Notes: generated by a model from the sequence alone, not told the origin. 44,548 nucleotides of DNA from an uncultured Succinivibrionaceae bacterium (GCA_944390085.1 CALXOT010000003.1:1-44548); one strand, 5' to 3'; shown: positions 8,004 through 17,067, counted from the first letter of the stretch. Numbers and translations: made by a program.

Positions 8004-9040
8004 AGTACGGATCTGTTGATCCGATCTTAATCATACACAAACTATTTCTGGATTTTGAACATAATGCCGGCAATATAGAAGCACTGCGGGGGGTGAGCCT
8101 GACATTGCGCAGGGGCGAGATCCTTGCTTTAATTGGTGAAAGCGGGTGTGGAAAGTCAGTGTTGCTTAAGGCTATCCCAGGTTTAAATTCAAAGCGTGCG
8201 CGACTTAAAGGCGGCAGGGTACTCTTTTATCCGCGCTCACAAAGCAATGGAATTGAATTAAGTGCACTGACTTCCAAGCAGCTGCGCCTCGTGAGGGGCA
8301 GTTTAATTGGTACGGTCTTTCAGGATTCAGCGGCGTCATTAAATCCGGCTGTGGCTACCGGCAGGCAACTTGAAGCACAAATCATGCGCCAGGCAGGGCT
8401 GTCTCAAGCCCAGGCACGCTCACGCTTAGTTGAACTGCTTTCAAGTCTTGATCTTAAAGATCCTCAGCGCATATCGGCACTACCACCGCAACTTTTGTCA
8501 GGAGGTGAACGTCAGCGCTGTTGTCTGGCTTTAGCTCTTGCAGGGTCTATTGAGCTTCTGTTAGCAGATGAAATCACAACCGCACTTGATCCTACGGTGC
8601 AACTGACGCTGCTCAGACTACTGTTAAAACTCAAAGAACGTTTTTCATTAAGCGTGTTGCTTATCACTCATAATTTAGGGGTGGCTGCAGCTGTCGCAGA
8701 TCGTATCGGGATCATGTATGCCGGACGTATAGTAGAAATAGGTACAGCAGCAGAGATTTGTGAAAATCCGCAACATCCTTATACACGGACCTTATTTGCC
8801 GCCCTACCAGAAAGGGCTAAGCGCGGAGAAGAGTTGCCGACAATAACAGGCAGTGCCCCTGTATTGATTAATCCGCCTTCTGGCGATCTGTTCGCAAGAC
8901 GCGATCCTTGCCCGCTACGCATTGATTTTATAAAGGCTCCGCCTTTTTTTGCTTTAAGTCCCACGCATATGGTTGCAACCTGGAGGCTACATCCTGCTGT
9001 ATGCGGTCAGAATTATCCTGTGCTTGAGGAGCTGTCCTGA
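7985..9040 (+). CDS. ABC importer ATPase, DppD/NikD type
   Basis: 351 aa nucleotide-binding subunit. Walker A is GESGCGKS near residue 54, the signature is LLSGGERQRCCLALA near residue 174, Walker B is LLLADEITTALDP near residue 195, and the switch histidine is in LITHNLG. The C-terminal oligopeptide-transporter extension begins at NPQHPYTR but lacks the usual cluster of four cysteines (only DPCPL remains), so it probably does not bind the Fe-S cluster seen in some DppD/F proteins. It overlaps the binding-protein gene by 19 bases. Confidence 0.92.
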   Translation: MDAQQIKYGSVDPILIIHKLFLDFEHNAGNIEALRGVSLTLRRGEILALIGESGCGKSVLLKAIPGLNSKRARLKGGRVLFYPRSQSNGIELSALTSKQLRLVRGSLIGTVFQDSAASLNPAVATGRQLEAQIMRQAGLSQAQARSRLVELLSSLDLKDPQRISALPPQLLSGGERQRCCLALALAGSIELLLADEITTALDPTVQLTLLRLLLKLKERFSLSVLLITHNLGVAAAVADRIGIMYAGRIVEIGTAAEICENPQHPYTRTLFAALPERAKRGEELPTITGSAPVLINPPSGDLFARRDPCPLRIDFIKAPPFFALSPTHMVATWRLHPAVCGQNYPVLEELS

Positions 9041-9912
9041 TGGAAGGTCTGGAAAAATCACTTGTTCCTGAGGCTCTGCACACAAGTTCAGGACAAATTC
9101 TACTGGAGGCGAAGAACCTGTGCCTTAAATTTAAGCATGCAGATCAGATGATCTGTGCTCTTGACGGTGTTAATTTTAAACTGAGGGCTGGGGAGATCTA
9201 TGCTTTAGTAGGTGAGAGTGGCAGCGGGAAAAGCACTCTGGCCCGCTGTCTGTGTAATTTGCTGTTGCCTGATAGCGGTGAAATAAAATTGCATGATCTG
9301 ACCTATGGCCATAAGAAACTTTCATCTGCACAACGGGATCAGCTTTGTACCTTGATTCAACCGCTGTTACAGGAAGGGGCATTAGATCCAGCATTAACGC
9401 TCAGGCAAGCTCTGGCAGAGCCTTTGCAGGCAAGAAGGATGACGTCTCCTGAAATTAACCAGCAATTGTTAAAGCTATGTGATACTGTTTCTTTAAACCG
9501 GGATTTAATGGAGTTAAATTGCGCAGATCTTTCAGGAGGTCAGCGCCAGCGTGCGGCCTTAGCCAGGGCGCTGAGCTTCAATCCACGGCTATTAATTGCA
9601 GATGAGCTGACTGCCCCACTTGATCTATCCGTTCAGGCGCAGCTGATAAACCTGCTGTTGCAGCGCTGTCGCAAAAGTGGCCTGACCATTCTTCTTATCA
9701 CTCATGATTTTAATTTAGCTGCTTTTGCTGCAGATCGCATCGGAGTAATGAGCAAGGGAAAAATTGTGGAAGAGGGGGCGGCAGAAGAGCTGTGTTCCAG
9801 GCCAAAGCATCCGTATACCAGGGCTTTACTGCATGCCACCTTGCCAGCAAGCCCCAGTATGGCTCGCCAGAGGATTTTATCTGGCTTAAACGAAGACCTG
9901 ATGCTCAATTAA
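9040..9912 (+). CDS. ABC importer ATPase, DppF/NikE type
   Basis: 290 aa, the second ATPase. Walker A is GESGSGKST near residue 57, the signature LSGGQRQRAALARAL near residue 167, Walker B LLIADELTAPLD near residue 187 and the switch histidine in LITHDFN. It ends soon after RPKHPYTRALL, so the long C-terminal extension of DppF is missing, as in NikE-like subunits. Its ATG overlaps the stop of the preceding gene (TGATG) with GAGGAG just upstream, which implies coupled, roughly equimolar synthesis. Its 3' end overlaps the convergent mntP by 27 bases and no terminator is visible. Confidence 0.92.
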   Translation: MEGLEKSLVPEALHTSSGQILLEAKNLCLKFKHADQMICALDGVNFKLRAGEIYALVGESGSGKSTLARCLCNLLLPDSGEIKLHDLTYGHKKLSSAQRDQLCTLIQPLLQEGALDPALTLRQALAEPLQARRMTSPEINQQLLKLCDTVSLNRDLMELNCADLSGGQRQRAALARALSFNPRLLIADELTAPLDLSVQAQLINLLLQRCRKSGLTILLITHDFNLAAFAADRIGVMSKGKIVEEGAAEELCSRPKHPYTRALLHATLPASPSMARQRILSGLNEDLMLN

Positions 9913-10461
9913 TATTTTAATACCAATGCCAAGGAGTACCAGTGCCCCGGTAGTATTGAGTACTTTGTCCAGACTTTTAAAGGTGCTGAGCCATTGGCCG
10001 GCGATAAAGCCACATATAGTGATTAGAGCGCAGGTAATACCGGTTAAAAGAGCAAAAAACAGGATAGTGTCATAAATTAGGCCAATAGAAAATCCCAGAG
10101 CCAGGGCATCAATGGATGTGGCTATTCCAAGCATCAGTAAAGCTGTAAGTGAAATACGGCAACATTCTTCTTCTGGTTTGTCGCCACTTAAGGCATCTTT
10201 TAACATTTTTAAAGATACGGCGGTCAAAAGACAGAAGGCTGCCCAATGATCAAATCTGTGGATAAAGGCTACTATTCCGGCACCTGCATAAAAGCCGGCG
10301 ACAGGCATCAATGCCTGAAACAGGCCAAAGGTCAAAGCCATCTGCATGGCACAGCGCATTCTGGCTGCTGGTGCAAATCTTCTCTTGCCTGTCACAGCGG
10401 CGCACACCAAAGCATCAGCAGATAAAGCCAGAGCCATTAAAAAGGCCTCAATAAAACTCAT
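9886..10461 (-). CDS. mntP: manganese efflux pump MntP
   Basis: 191 aa, six membrane segments in two related halves, each with the MntP metal-site motif: ALSADALV near residue 12 and ATSIDALALG near residue 115. The acidic residues in these motifs are needed for Mn(II) export in the family. CAGGAG six bases before the ATG fixes the start. Only 128 bp separate it from the divergent aldolase gene, and I see no yybP-ykoY manganese riboswitch there. It overlaps the ABC operon tail to tail. Confidence 0.92.
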   Translation of the reverse strand: MSFIEAFLMALALSADALVCAAVTGKRRFAPAARMRCAMQMALTFGLFQALMPVAGFYAGAGIVAFIHRFDHWAAFCLLTAVSLKMLKDALSGDKPEEECCRISLTALLMLGIATSIDALALGFSIGLIYDTILFFALLTGITCALITICGFIAGQWLSTFKSLDKVLNTTGALVLLGIGIKILIEHQVFV

Positions 10462-10589
10462 ATCAGGCTCCTGTCATTATTTTGCGCGCTATAATAAAAA
10501 ATTCTTTTTCTTCAGTCAAAATTAAGTAAGTTTTGCCCAGGGTAAGTATCTTAATAACAAGAGACTTAAACAGAAAAGGAAATTAAGTT

Positions 10590-11627
10590 ATGCTAAATTT
10601 TGATAATGATTATTCAGAAGGGGCACATCCTTTAATTTTAAAGCGTCTGTCTGAACTTAATTTTACAAAACAGCCAGGCTATGGCGCTGATGAAGAGTCC
10701 GCTGCTGCACGTACAAAAATCCTAAAGGCCTGCGGACTTCATGGGCAGGGCGAAGTTTTCTTTTTAAGCGGTGGAACTCAGACTAATCTGCTGGTGCTTG
10801 ATGCGCTGTTACATAAAACACAGGGCGTGATTGCCGCGGTAAGCGGTCATATCAGTATCCATGAAGCAGGAGCTATTGAAGGCAGTGGTCATAAAGTGCT
10901 CACCTTGCCAGGAAAAGAGGGGAAATTGCGGGCACAGGAAGTAAAGGCTTATCTTGAGACTTTTTATCATGATCTGAATGCAGCCCACATGGTGCAGCCC
11001 GGTGCTGTCTATATTTCACAGCCTACAGAATATGGAACTTTGTACAGCAAAGCTGAATTAGCTGCTCTTAAGGCGGTGTGCGAGCAGTATAAGTTGCCTT
11101 TATATGTAGATGGGGCGCGCTTGGCTTATGCGCTGTCAAGTCCCTTCAATGAGCTTAGCTTGCAGGATTTGGCTGCTTTATGCGATGTGTTTTATATCGG
11201 TGGTACCAAGTGCGGCGCCCTTATAGGTGAGGCAGTTGTTTTTACCAATAAAGCCCCTCAATTTTTCTTTACCTTGGTCAAACAACATGGAGCTCTTTTA
11301 GCCAAAGGTTTTATCCTGGGCACCCAGTTTAATGTGCTCTTTAGTGATGATTTGTATCTGCATATAGCAGATCAGGCTATCTCTCTTGCTTTAAAGCTTT
11401 CAGCACAACTTAAGGATCGTGGCTATAAACTTTATTATCCCACCAGAACTAATCAAATATTTTTAGTGTTGGATCGTTCTGAATCTCGGAGTCTGGCAGA
11501 TAAAGTTCAATTGTCTTTCTGGGAGCAGCTTGATAACAATCATGATGTGTGGCGCTTGGCCTTAAGTTTTGCTACTACGGCAGAACAGGTAGCTGATTTA
11601 TTGTCCTTGCTGCCAGTTAAAAACTGA
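10590..11627 (+). CDS. low-specificity L-threonine aldolase family protein
   Basis: 345 aa PLP enzyme of fold type I, beta-eliminating lyase/threonine aldolase family. It should cleave L-threonine or L-allo-threonine to glycine and acetaldehyde. The N-terminus FDNDYSEGAHP, the FLSGGTQTN phosphate-binding loop near residue 60, HEAGAIEG near residue 91, LYVDGARLAYAL near residue 171 and the Schiff-base lysine K207 in IGGTKCGAL all fit. The serine/threonine aldolase reaction complements the serine dehydratase at 36.4 kb. AAGGA lies upstream of the ATG. The stop is one base before the GTG of queH, so the two are probably co-transcribed. Confidence 0.9.
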   Translation: MLNFDNDYSEGAHPLILKRLSELNFTKQPGYGADEESAAARTKILKACGLHGQGEVFFLSGGTQTNLLVLDALLHKTQGVIAAVSGHISIHEAGAIEGSGHKVLTLPGKEGKLRAQEVKAYLETFYHDLNAAHMVQPGAVYISQPTEYGTLYSKAELAALKAVCEQYKLPLYVDGARLAYALSSPFNELSLQDLAALCDVFYIGGTKCGALIGEAVVFTNKAPQFFFTLVKQHGALLAKGFILGTQFNVLFSDDLYLHIADQAISLALKLSAQLKDRGYKLYYPTRTNQIFLVLDRSESRSLADKVQLSFWEQLDNNHDVWRLALSFATTAEQVADLLSLLPVKN

Positions 11628-11628
11628 T

Positions 11629-12312
11629 GTGAAATTCATCATGCTAAATGAGAAAAACCTGGAACAGGATCTGTGGCAGGTTGCTACTCTGCCTCCAGAC
11701 TTTGGCAAAAACAGTCCGCAGCTTATTTTGCCTGATAGTAGCACACAGGTGCTGTTACATTGCTGTTGTGCGCCTTGCGCCGGAGCGGTGCTGGAGACCT
11801 TTTACGCCAATGCAATAAAGCCTCTGGTTTATTTCTATAATCCTAATATCCATCCGCGCAGCGAATATGAGAGAAGAAGGGATGAACTTGCAGCTTACTG
11901 TAAGCTTTTAGGTTTTGAGTATGTTATTGGGGATTATGATGTAAATAAATGGCTTGAGGCAGTGCGAGGCCATGAGCAAGAGCCCGAGCGTTCGCAACGT
12001 TGCCAGCTGTGCTTTTCCATGCGTCTGCTGCAGGCTGCGTTTTATGCAAAAGAACAAGGAATAGGAGTGTTTACTTCAACTCTGGCAACTTCCCGCTGGA
12101 AGAGCAAAGAACAGGTAAATGCAGCAGGTTATGCAGCTATGCAAGAAAGCGGGGTGCTCTATTGGGACTTTGACTGGCGCAAGCAAGGATTGGCAGAAAG
12201 ACGCAATAAACTGGTAAAAGATCTTTCCTTTTATAATCAGACCTATTGTGGCTGTGTATTTGGCAGGCTGAATCAGGATAAGACTAGGGCAGCGCATCGC
12301 CGTTGCAGGTAA
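11629..12312 (+). CDS. queH: epoxyqueuosine reductase QueH
   Basis: 227 aa. QueH reduces epoxyqueuosine to queuosine in tRNA, the last step of queuosine synthesis, and is the B12-independent alternative to QueG. Visible motifs are HCCCAPC near residue 45, YNPNIHPRSEYERR near residue 72, RCQLCFSMRL near residue 125 and CGC near the C-terminus; these cysteines bind the 4Fe-4S cluster and neighbouring metal. The frame is open from GTG 11629, but the ATG at 11641 is an equally good start. No other queuosine gene is nearby. It ends four bases before the convergent birA stop. Confidence 0.93.
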   Translation: MKFIMLNEKNLEQDLWQVATLPPDFGKNSPQLILPDSSTQVLLHCCCAPCAGAVLETFYANAIKPLVYFYNPNIHPRSEYERRRDELAAYCKLLGFEYVIGDYDVNKWLEAVRGHEQEPERSQRCQLCFSMRLLQAAFYAKEQGIGVFTSTLATSRWKSKEQVNAAGYAAMQESGVLYWDFDWRKQGLAERRNKLVKDLSFYNQTYCGCVFGRLNQDKTRAAHRRCR

Positions 12313-12316
12313 ATCA

Positions 12317-13330
12317 TTAAGGATCAGGCTGTAAACTGATTTCTCCGCCTGAAAGTGCAGCACGGGTTCCGTCATTAAAGCGCACTTGCAGGCGACAATC
12401 TTCATCTATATCAATAACCTGGGCTTTACAGCGGCTGTTTTCGCTGATCAGGGTAACACTGCGTCCTAACAGATTGCTGCGGTTGCGGAATTGTTCTGCT
12501 GCCATCCGACGGTCAAAATGATTTAACTGAGAGAAGACCCGGCTGACAAAAGCAGCTGCAAGATAATTTTTGCCTTCATTGATCTGCTGTTTTGGCGGTA
12601 ACAGCGCTCCCATGAGGTCGCGCAAGTGCTCAGGCAATTCCCCTTCAGGGGGATAAAGATTGAAGCCTGCTCCCAGGATCACATAGTCAATCAGTTCGTT
12701 ATCAAGATTGCAACGAGCCTCACTGAGCACACCACAGACTTTTTTATTGCCAATAAAAATATCATTAAGCCATTTTATTTTAACCGGCATGTCCAGGTTT
12801 GCCAGCTGCAGGACATCTTCAATGGCTTCACAGGCGGCCAGAGTTGCACTGACACTCACCCAGCGCGCCATACTGATTTTTAGGGCTGGGGGACGTAACA
12901 ACAGACTGATATAAACGCCACCTGGGGGTGAGAAAAATTGATGTCCCCGTCTTCCCCGTCCGCTTAATTGCTGGGTAGCGGCGACGCAAGTACCGGCGCT
13001 GGCGCCTTCTTGTGCCTGTTGTGCCAGCAGATCTTGTGTTGAGCTTACAGTTCCGTGCACAAATAGTTTGATCTTTGAGGCGGCCTCAGGATTTATGTGT
13101 GCAAGGCAGGCAAGCATGCCATCCTTGGTCAGCATATCTGCACAGTTTCCACTGAGCAGATAGCCCTCGCGGGCACAAGCCTTAATGGTAAAGCCGTTTT
13201 TCTGGAGTTTGCGAATAGCCTTCCATACGGCAGTGCGCGAAATCTGTAATTTTTGTCCGATATAGTTTCCTGATAACGGCGTGCCGGCATGCGCCTGCAG
13301 CAGCTGCAAAATTTGCTGTGATGAATCCAT
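12317..13330 (-). CDS. birA: biotin-protein ligase / biotin repressor BirA
   Basis: About 337 aa from the ATG at 13330, chosen because AGGAGG lies seven bases upstream; an earlier in-frame start at 13360 lacks one. The N-terminal winged helix (GNYIGQKLQISRTAVWKAIR) binds DNA. The catalytic core has the biotinyl-AMP loop GRGRRG and KWLNDIFIGNKKVCGVL, and a C-terminal SH3-like domain follows. It attaches biotin to carboxyl carrier proteins and, with biotinyl-AMP bound, should repress biotin genes. bioB lies 4 kb away. An inverted repeat at 13374-13404, just upstream, may be its own operator. Confidence 0.95.
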   Translation of the reverse strand: MDSSQQILQLLQAHAGTPLSGNYIGQKLQISRTAVWKAIRKLQKNGFTIKACAREGYLLSGNCADMLTKDGMLACLAHINPEAASKIKLFVHGTVSSTQDLLAQQAQEGASAGTCVAATQQLSGRGRRGHQFFSPPGGVYISLLLRPPALKISMARWVSVSATLAACEAIEDVLQLANLDMPVKIKWLNDIFIGNKKVCGVLSEARCNLDNELIDYVILGAGFNLYPPEGELPEHLRDLMGALLPPKQQINEGKNYLAAAFVSRVFSQLNHFDRRMAAEQFRNRSNLLGRSVTLISENSRCKAQVIDIDEDCRLQVRFNDGTRAALSGGEISLQPDP

Positions 13331-13373
13331 GACTTCACCTCCTGACAGCTGATTTTGCACAGCCTTAAAACTT

Positions 13374-13404
13374 TAGTCAACAATATGTTACGTCAGGTTG
13401 ACAA
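13374..13404. promoter_or_regulatory. inverted repeat upstream of birA, possible BirA operator
   Basis: TAGTCAACA and GGTTGACAA (inner GTCAAC and GTTGAC, 15 bases apart) form an interrupted palindrome between the divergent birA and yaaA genes. The right half differs at one position from the classical proteobacterial BirA half-site GGTTTACAA, but the spacing between 9-base halves is 13 rather than about 15-16. Read towards birA, TTGACT with 17 bases to CAAAAT could be the promoter and would overlap it. Autoregulation is inferred. Confidence 0.35.
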
Positions 13405-13458
13405 TAAGGTTAAAATGTATCATTTTTAAAGAAAAATTTAATTCGCCATAGGTTAACC

Positions 13459-14226
13459 ATGCAGCTCATCGTCTCCCCAGCAAAAAAAATGAAGCAGGCT
13501 GAGTACGGCCTGCCGCCCCATGCTTTTCCTTACTACAAAAAGGAGGGGCTTAATATCATCAGACAGCTGTCAGGGCTGACTATACAACAACTGCAGGATT
13601 TATACCGCTGCAGTACCGCTATTGCCCGCGATAATTATGCAAGGTTACAAAACTATTATTTTGATAACCTGGCCGGGCTCACACCGGCACTTTTTTGTTA
13701 CAACGGCATACAATACCAGGCCATGGGGGCACAAATTATGACTGTAGCACAGTATGAGTGGCTGGAACGCCACCTTTTCATCTTAAGTGCAGTATTTGGT
13801 GCTCTGCGGCCTTTTGATGGTGTTTGTCCATACCGTCTGGAAATGGGATCCAGTTTCTTCCCTGAGGGCAATATGTCCCTTACAGATTTCTGGCGACCAC
13901 GGATCACTTCCTTGTTACTTGAGGCGGAACAGTCCGCTGGTGCAAAGATCCCCTGTGTAATCAACCTGGCCTCGGCAGAATACGCAAAAGCTGTCTTACA
14001 TGATCGCTTTTTGTGGGTGGATGTTTACTTTTACCGGCGCAATGCCGCAGGAAAATTAAAGGAAAGCGCGGTCTGGTGCAAAAAAGCCCGCGGAGCCATG
14101 GTCAATCTGCTGGCAGATATCCAGGCACAGAGTGCAGATGACTTGCGCTCATTTACGGCTTTTGATTTTAAATTTAAACCAGAGCTTTCAGATGAACGGC
14201 ATTATGTGTTTGTACAAGGAGACTGA
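13459..14226 (+). CDS. yaaA: YaaA family peroxide-stress protein
   Basis: 255 aa, the usual length. The N-terminus QLIVSPAKKM, the GIQYQAM segment near residue 82, the LSAVFGALRPFDGVCPYRLEMG block near residues 108-130 and INLASAEYAKAV near residue 168 are the family landmarks. In E. coli YaaA binds DNA and limits damage from hydrogen peroxide by lowering free intracellular iron, a sensible companion for the desulfoferrodoxin in this anaerobe. Its last 25 bases overlap the end of the convergent AraC-type gene. No OxyR site was recognised upstream. Confidence 0.95.
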   Translation: MQLIVSPAKKMKQAEYGLPPHAFPYYKKEGLNIIRQLSGLTIQQLQDLYRCSTAIARDNYARLQNYYFDNLAGLTPALFCYNGIQYQAMGAQIMTVAQYEWLERHLFILSAVFGALRPFDGVCPYRLEMGSSFFPEGNMSLTDFWRPRITSLLLEAEQSAGAKIPCVINLASAEYAKAVLHDRFLWVDVYFYRRNAAGKLKESAVWCKKARGAMVNLLADIQAQSADDLRSFTAFDFKFKPELSDERHYVFVQGD

Positions 14227-15071
14227 GCAGCAGAGCCGCATGTCTGTTTTAAACGCCGGTTACGGTAAGTTCTGGGGCTTATCCCCAGATGGCGGCTGAA
14301 GAAACGGCTGAAATACGAGAGATCCGAAAAATTCAGTTTGTCAGCTATTTTAGTTAAGGATAAATCTGGCCGGCATAGCAGCAACATGATTTCCTGCAAC
14401 GTATAATGCTCTATCCAGTAACTGGCTGCGTTACCTGATAGTTCCCGGCTTACCTCGCTCAAATAGTGGGCGCTAACATGCAGCTTATCTGCATAAAATG
14501 ATACGGAGCGTTCTTGTTTAAAACTGCCTTGCTCCAATAGGGATATGAAGCCTGCCATCAGCCTGGCAGAACTTCCGGGCTGTTCACTATACTGATGGGA
14601 GCGGGCATGTAAATCATAGAGATCAAGAATATGGGCACAGAGCAGATGATCTATAAGTTCACAATAAAAAAGATGATCCTGCTGACAAAGCCGTATTTTT
14701 AAGCGTTTAAGATCAAAAAGACAGGACTCATAAGCACTATCGGACAGAGGAATAATCGGATTTTGCAACAATGATAAATGTCCGATAATGCCGTAGGTGC
14801 TGCGCAAGGGTAATTGCTTGGTAAACTTGTGATCAAGCAGCAAGGCGAGGCATTTAAAACCTGCTGAGGCTACAGTGTCTTCCAGCAGCTGGGCATAAGG
14901 AAAGATAGCATACTGATGTTCCTGTAAGAGACAGGATTTGTTCTGGTAAGAAAAGCTCATACTCCCTTCAAGACAAAGCAAATGCAGAATTTGCCTTTTG
15001 TATGTGCCAAGAGGCAGGGCATTGAGGGAATCTGCAAAGGTTATAAGTTCAGATGGTGTGCTTTCAGTCAT
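14202..15071 (-). CDS. AraC/XylS family transcription regulator
   Basis: About 289 aa from the ATG at 15071; an in-frame TTG at 15131 would add 20 residues but looks unlikely. The C-terminal 100 residues hold the double helix-turn-helix: VSFYADKLHVSAHYLSEVSR, then LSLTKIADKLNFSDLSYFSRFF and LGISPRTYR. The N-terminal part is an AraC-type sensing domain (cupin-like) of unknown ligand. It is divergent from the two aldo/keto reductase genes starting at 15318, which makes them its most likely targets. It overlaps yaaA tail to tail by 25 bases. Confidence 0.9.
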   Translation of the reverse strand: MTESTPSELITFADSLNALPLGTYKRQILHLLCLEGSMSFSYQNKSCLLQEHQYAIFPYAQLLEDTVASAGFKCLALLLDHKFTKQLPLRSTYGIIGHLSLLQNPIIPLSDSAYESCLFDLKRLKIRLCQQDHLFYCELIDHLLCAHILDLYDLHARSHQYSEQPGSSARLMAGFISLLEQGSFKQERSVSFYADKLHVSAHYLSEVSRELSGNAASYWIEHYTLQEIMLLLCRPDLSLTKIADKLNFSDLSYFSRFFSRHLGISPRTYRNRRLKQTCGSAAQSPCTNT

Positions 15072-15317
15072 AATGATGATCTGAATAAAAAATATTTTAT
15101 ATAAGTGATCCTGCTTTGAGTCAAAGCACAACCAAACAGATTGAGTTTGCCTGACAAAATCAGTCTATGCAAAAACTCCGTTTTGTGCAAATTATTCGCT
15201 GTTTTATCTAAAGCATTTGTAACGCTATACCTCTAGGATAATTTCAAGATTACAGCTGCGCTGTGTTTTTGCTTCTTTAATTTAATTAACAGATTTTTAA
15301 AGAGTAAAGGGGTGTAA

Positions 15318-16169
15318 ATGATGCGGGAAATGAAGTTTTACAACGGTGTGGTAATGCCGGCCGTGGGATTTGGCGTTTACCAGATCCCCAAGGAAAATAC
15401 CCAGCGCTGCGTGGAACAAGCTTTGGAACTGGGGTATCGCTTGATAGACACTGCAGCTTCATATTTTAATGAAGCTGAGGTAGGGGCTGCAATTAGGGCG
15501 TCCGGGATCAAGCGCTCGGAGATTTTTGTCACTTCAAAGCTCTGGGTACAGGACTATGAATATGAAGATGCCCTTAAAAGTTTTGAACGTTCACGCAAAC
15601 TGTTAGGGCTGGAATATCTTGATCTGTACTTGTTACATAAGCCTTATGGCAATTATTATGCAGCATGGAGGGCGCTGGAGAAGTTATATAAAGAAGGACA
15701 AATCCGGGCTATCGGCATTACCAGTTTTTCCAATGAACGTTTGCTTGATTTATTGCTGCACAATGAGGTAAAACCCATGCTCAATCAGCTGGAGACCAAT
15801 CCTTTTTTCCAGCAACGTCAGGCACATGAATTTTTAACACAGCAGGAGATTTGCCATCAGGCGTGGTCACCATTTGCGGAGGCCAAACAGGGTATTTTCA
15901 GTAATCCGGTTCTGATGAACATAGCTGCACAGCATCACAAGGATGTGGGAGCTGTGATTTTACGCTGGCTCAATCAAAGAGGAGTGGGGGTCATACCCAA
16001 GAGTGTGCGCACAGAGCGCATGGCTACTAACTTTAATATTTTCGACTTTGAGCTAGACGCAGACGAAATGGCTCAGATTGACGCCATGGATACAGGTAAG
16101 AGCCCTATCTATGATGATCAGGACTTAAATGTTGTTAAATTTATCGGAACATATAAAATCCATGAATAA
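15318..16169 (+). CDS. aldo/keto reductase
   Basis: 283 aa, NAD(P)H-dependent reductase with the AKR catalytic tetrad visible: Asp in RLIDTAASYFNE, Tyr in the same segment, Lys in VTSKLW and His in YLLHKP. The C-terminal cofactor motif VIPKSVRTERMATNF binds the NADP 2'-phosphate. It resembles the 2,5-diketo-gluconate reductase/prostaglandin-F-synthase-like subgroup common in gut bacteria; the substrate is unknown. A purine-rich AAAGGGG precedes the ATG. Possible promoter: TTGTAA and TAATTT 16 bases apart, near 15210-15245. It overlaps the next reductase gene (ATGAATAA). Confidence 0.9.
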   Translation: MMREMKFYNGVVMPAVGFGVYQIPKENTQRCVEQALELGYRLIDTAASYFNEAEVGAAIRASGIKRSEIFVTSKLWVQDYEYEDALKSFERSRKLLGLEYLDLYLLHKPYGNYYAAWRALEKLYKEGQIRAIGITSFSNERLLDLLLHNEVKPMLNQLETNPFFQQRQAHEFLTQQEICHQAWSPFAEAKQGIFSNPVLMNIAAQHHKDVGAVILRWLNQRGVGVIPKSVRTERMATNFNIFDFELDADEMAQIDAMDTGKSPIYDDQDLNVVKFIGTYKIHE

Positions 16170-17040
16170 CATAAAATTAATTAATGGGATCAGCATGCCG
16201 ACCTTAGGGTACGGAGTGTTTCAGATTGACAATGACAGCTGCGCACGTTGCGTCAGCGATGCCCTTGCCTGTGGCTACCGCTTAATTGACACTGCACAGG
16301 CCTACTACAACGAAGAAGGCGTCGGTAAAGGTATTAAACAATCCGGAGTACCCCGCTCAGAGATCTTCATTACAGATAAGGTCTGGATCTCCAACGCCGG
16401 TGATGGTCACGCGATGCAGAGCATTGAGCGCTCGCTTAAAAAACTTGATACTGATTATATAGATCTGATGCTGATTCACCAGGCTTTTGGAGATTGCTAC
16501 GGTACCTACCGTGATCTTGAAAAGGCTCTGCAGCAGGGCAAGGTCCGTGCCATTGGCCTGAGCAATTTCTTAGGTGGCCGCTTTATTGATTTGGCAGAAC
16601 ATTTTGAGCAAAAGCCCATGGTGCTGCAGGCAGAAACCAATGTGTTCCATCAGCAGCGTGCCGTGCGCAGCATTTTGGATGAATATGGTACCAAACTGAT
16701 GGCCTGGGCTCCGCTGGCTCAAGGACTGAAAGACTTGTACTCAAATGAGGTGATCTGCGATATAGCTAATACCCGGCACTTAAGCCCGGCACAGGTGGCC
16801 TTAGCCTTCTTGGTTTGCCAGGGCATCATTGCTATTCCAAAGAGTTCGCATCGCGAGCGCATGGAGGAAAATCTGCAAGCTGTTGAAGTAAATTTAAGCG
16901 CAGCAGAAATGGATCGTTTAAGCAAGCTTGATGGTAGCAAAGCGCCTGCTGTCTCAGATTTTAACGAGCCCAATTTGACACGTTTTTTGCTCAATTATGA
17001 TGCCAAGTTTAATCCCGAGCGCCAGCAGAAGGCAGATTAG
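16162..17040 (+). CDS. aldo/keto reductase, second of a tandem pair
   Basis: 292 aa from the ATG at 16162, which overlaps the stop of the preceding gene (ATGAATAA), so translation is probably coupled. Starting here gives MNNIKLINGISMPTLGYGVF, the usual AKR N-terminus; an upstream in-frame ATG at 16129 would add 11 odd residues. The tetrad is in RLIDTAQAYYNE, ITDKVW and LIHQAF, and the cofactor motif is AIPKSSHRERMEENL. It is a clear relative of its neighbour and probably arose by tandem duplication, perhaps with a different carbonyl substrate. Confidence 0.9.
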   Translation: MNNIKLINGISMPTLGYGVFQIDNDSCARCVSDALACGYRLIDTAQAYYNEEGVGKGIKQSGVPRSEIFITDKVWISNAGDGHAMQSIERSLKKLDTDYIDLMLIHQAFGDCYGTYRDLEKALQQGKVRAIGLSNFLGGRFIDLAEHFEQKPMVLQAETNVFHQQRAVRSILDEYGTKLMAWAPLAQGLKDLYSNEVICDIANTRHLSPAQVALAFLVCQGIIAIPKSSHRERMEENLQAVEVNLSAAEMDRLSKLDGSKAPAVSDFNEPNLTRFLLNYDAKFNPERQQKAD

Positions 17041-17067
17041 ATTGCTACTCCAAAACAAATGAAAGGC

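Noticed and set aside
10462..10589. yybP-ykoY manganese riboswitch in front of mntP
   Set aside because: Only 128 bp are available and the conserved riboswitch elements are not seen.
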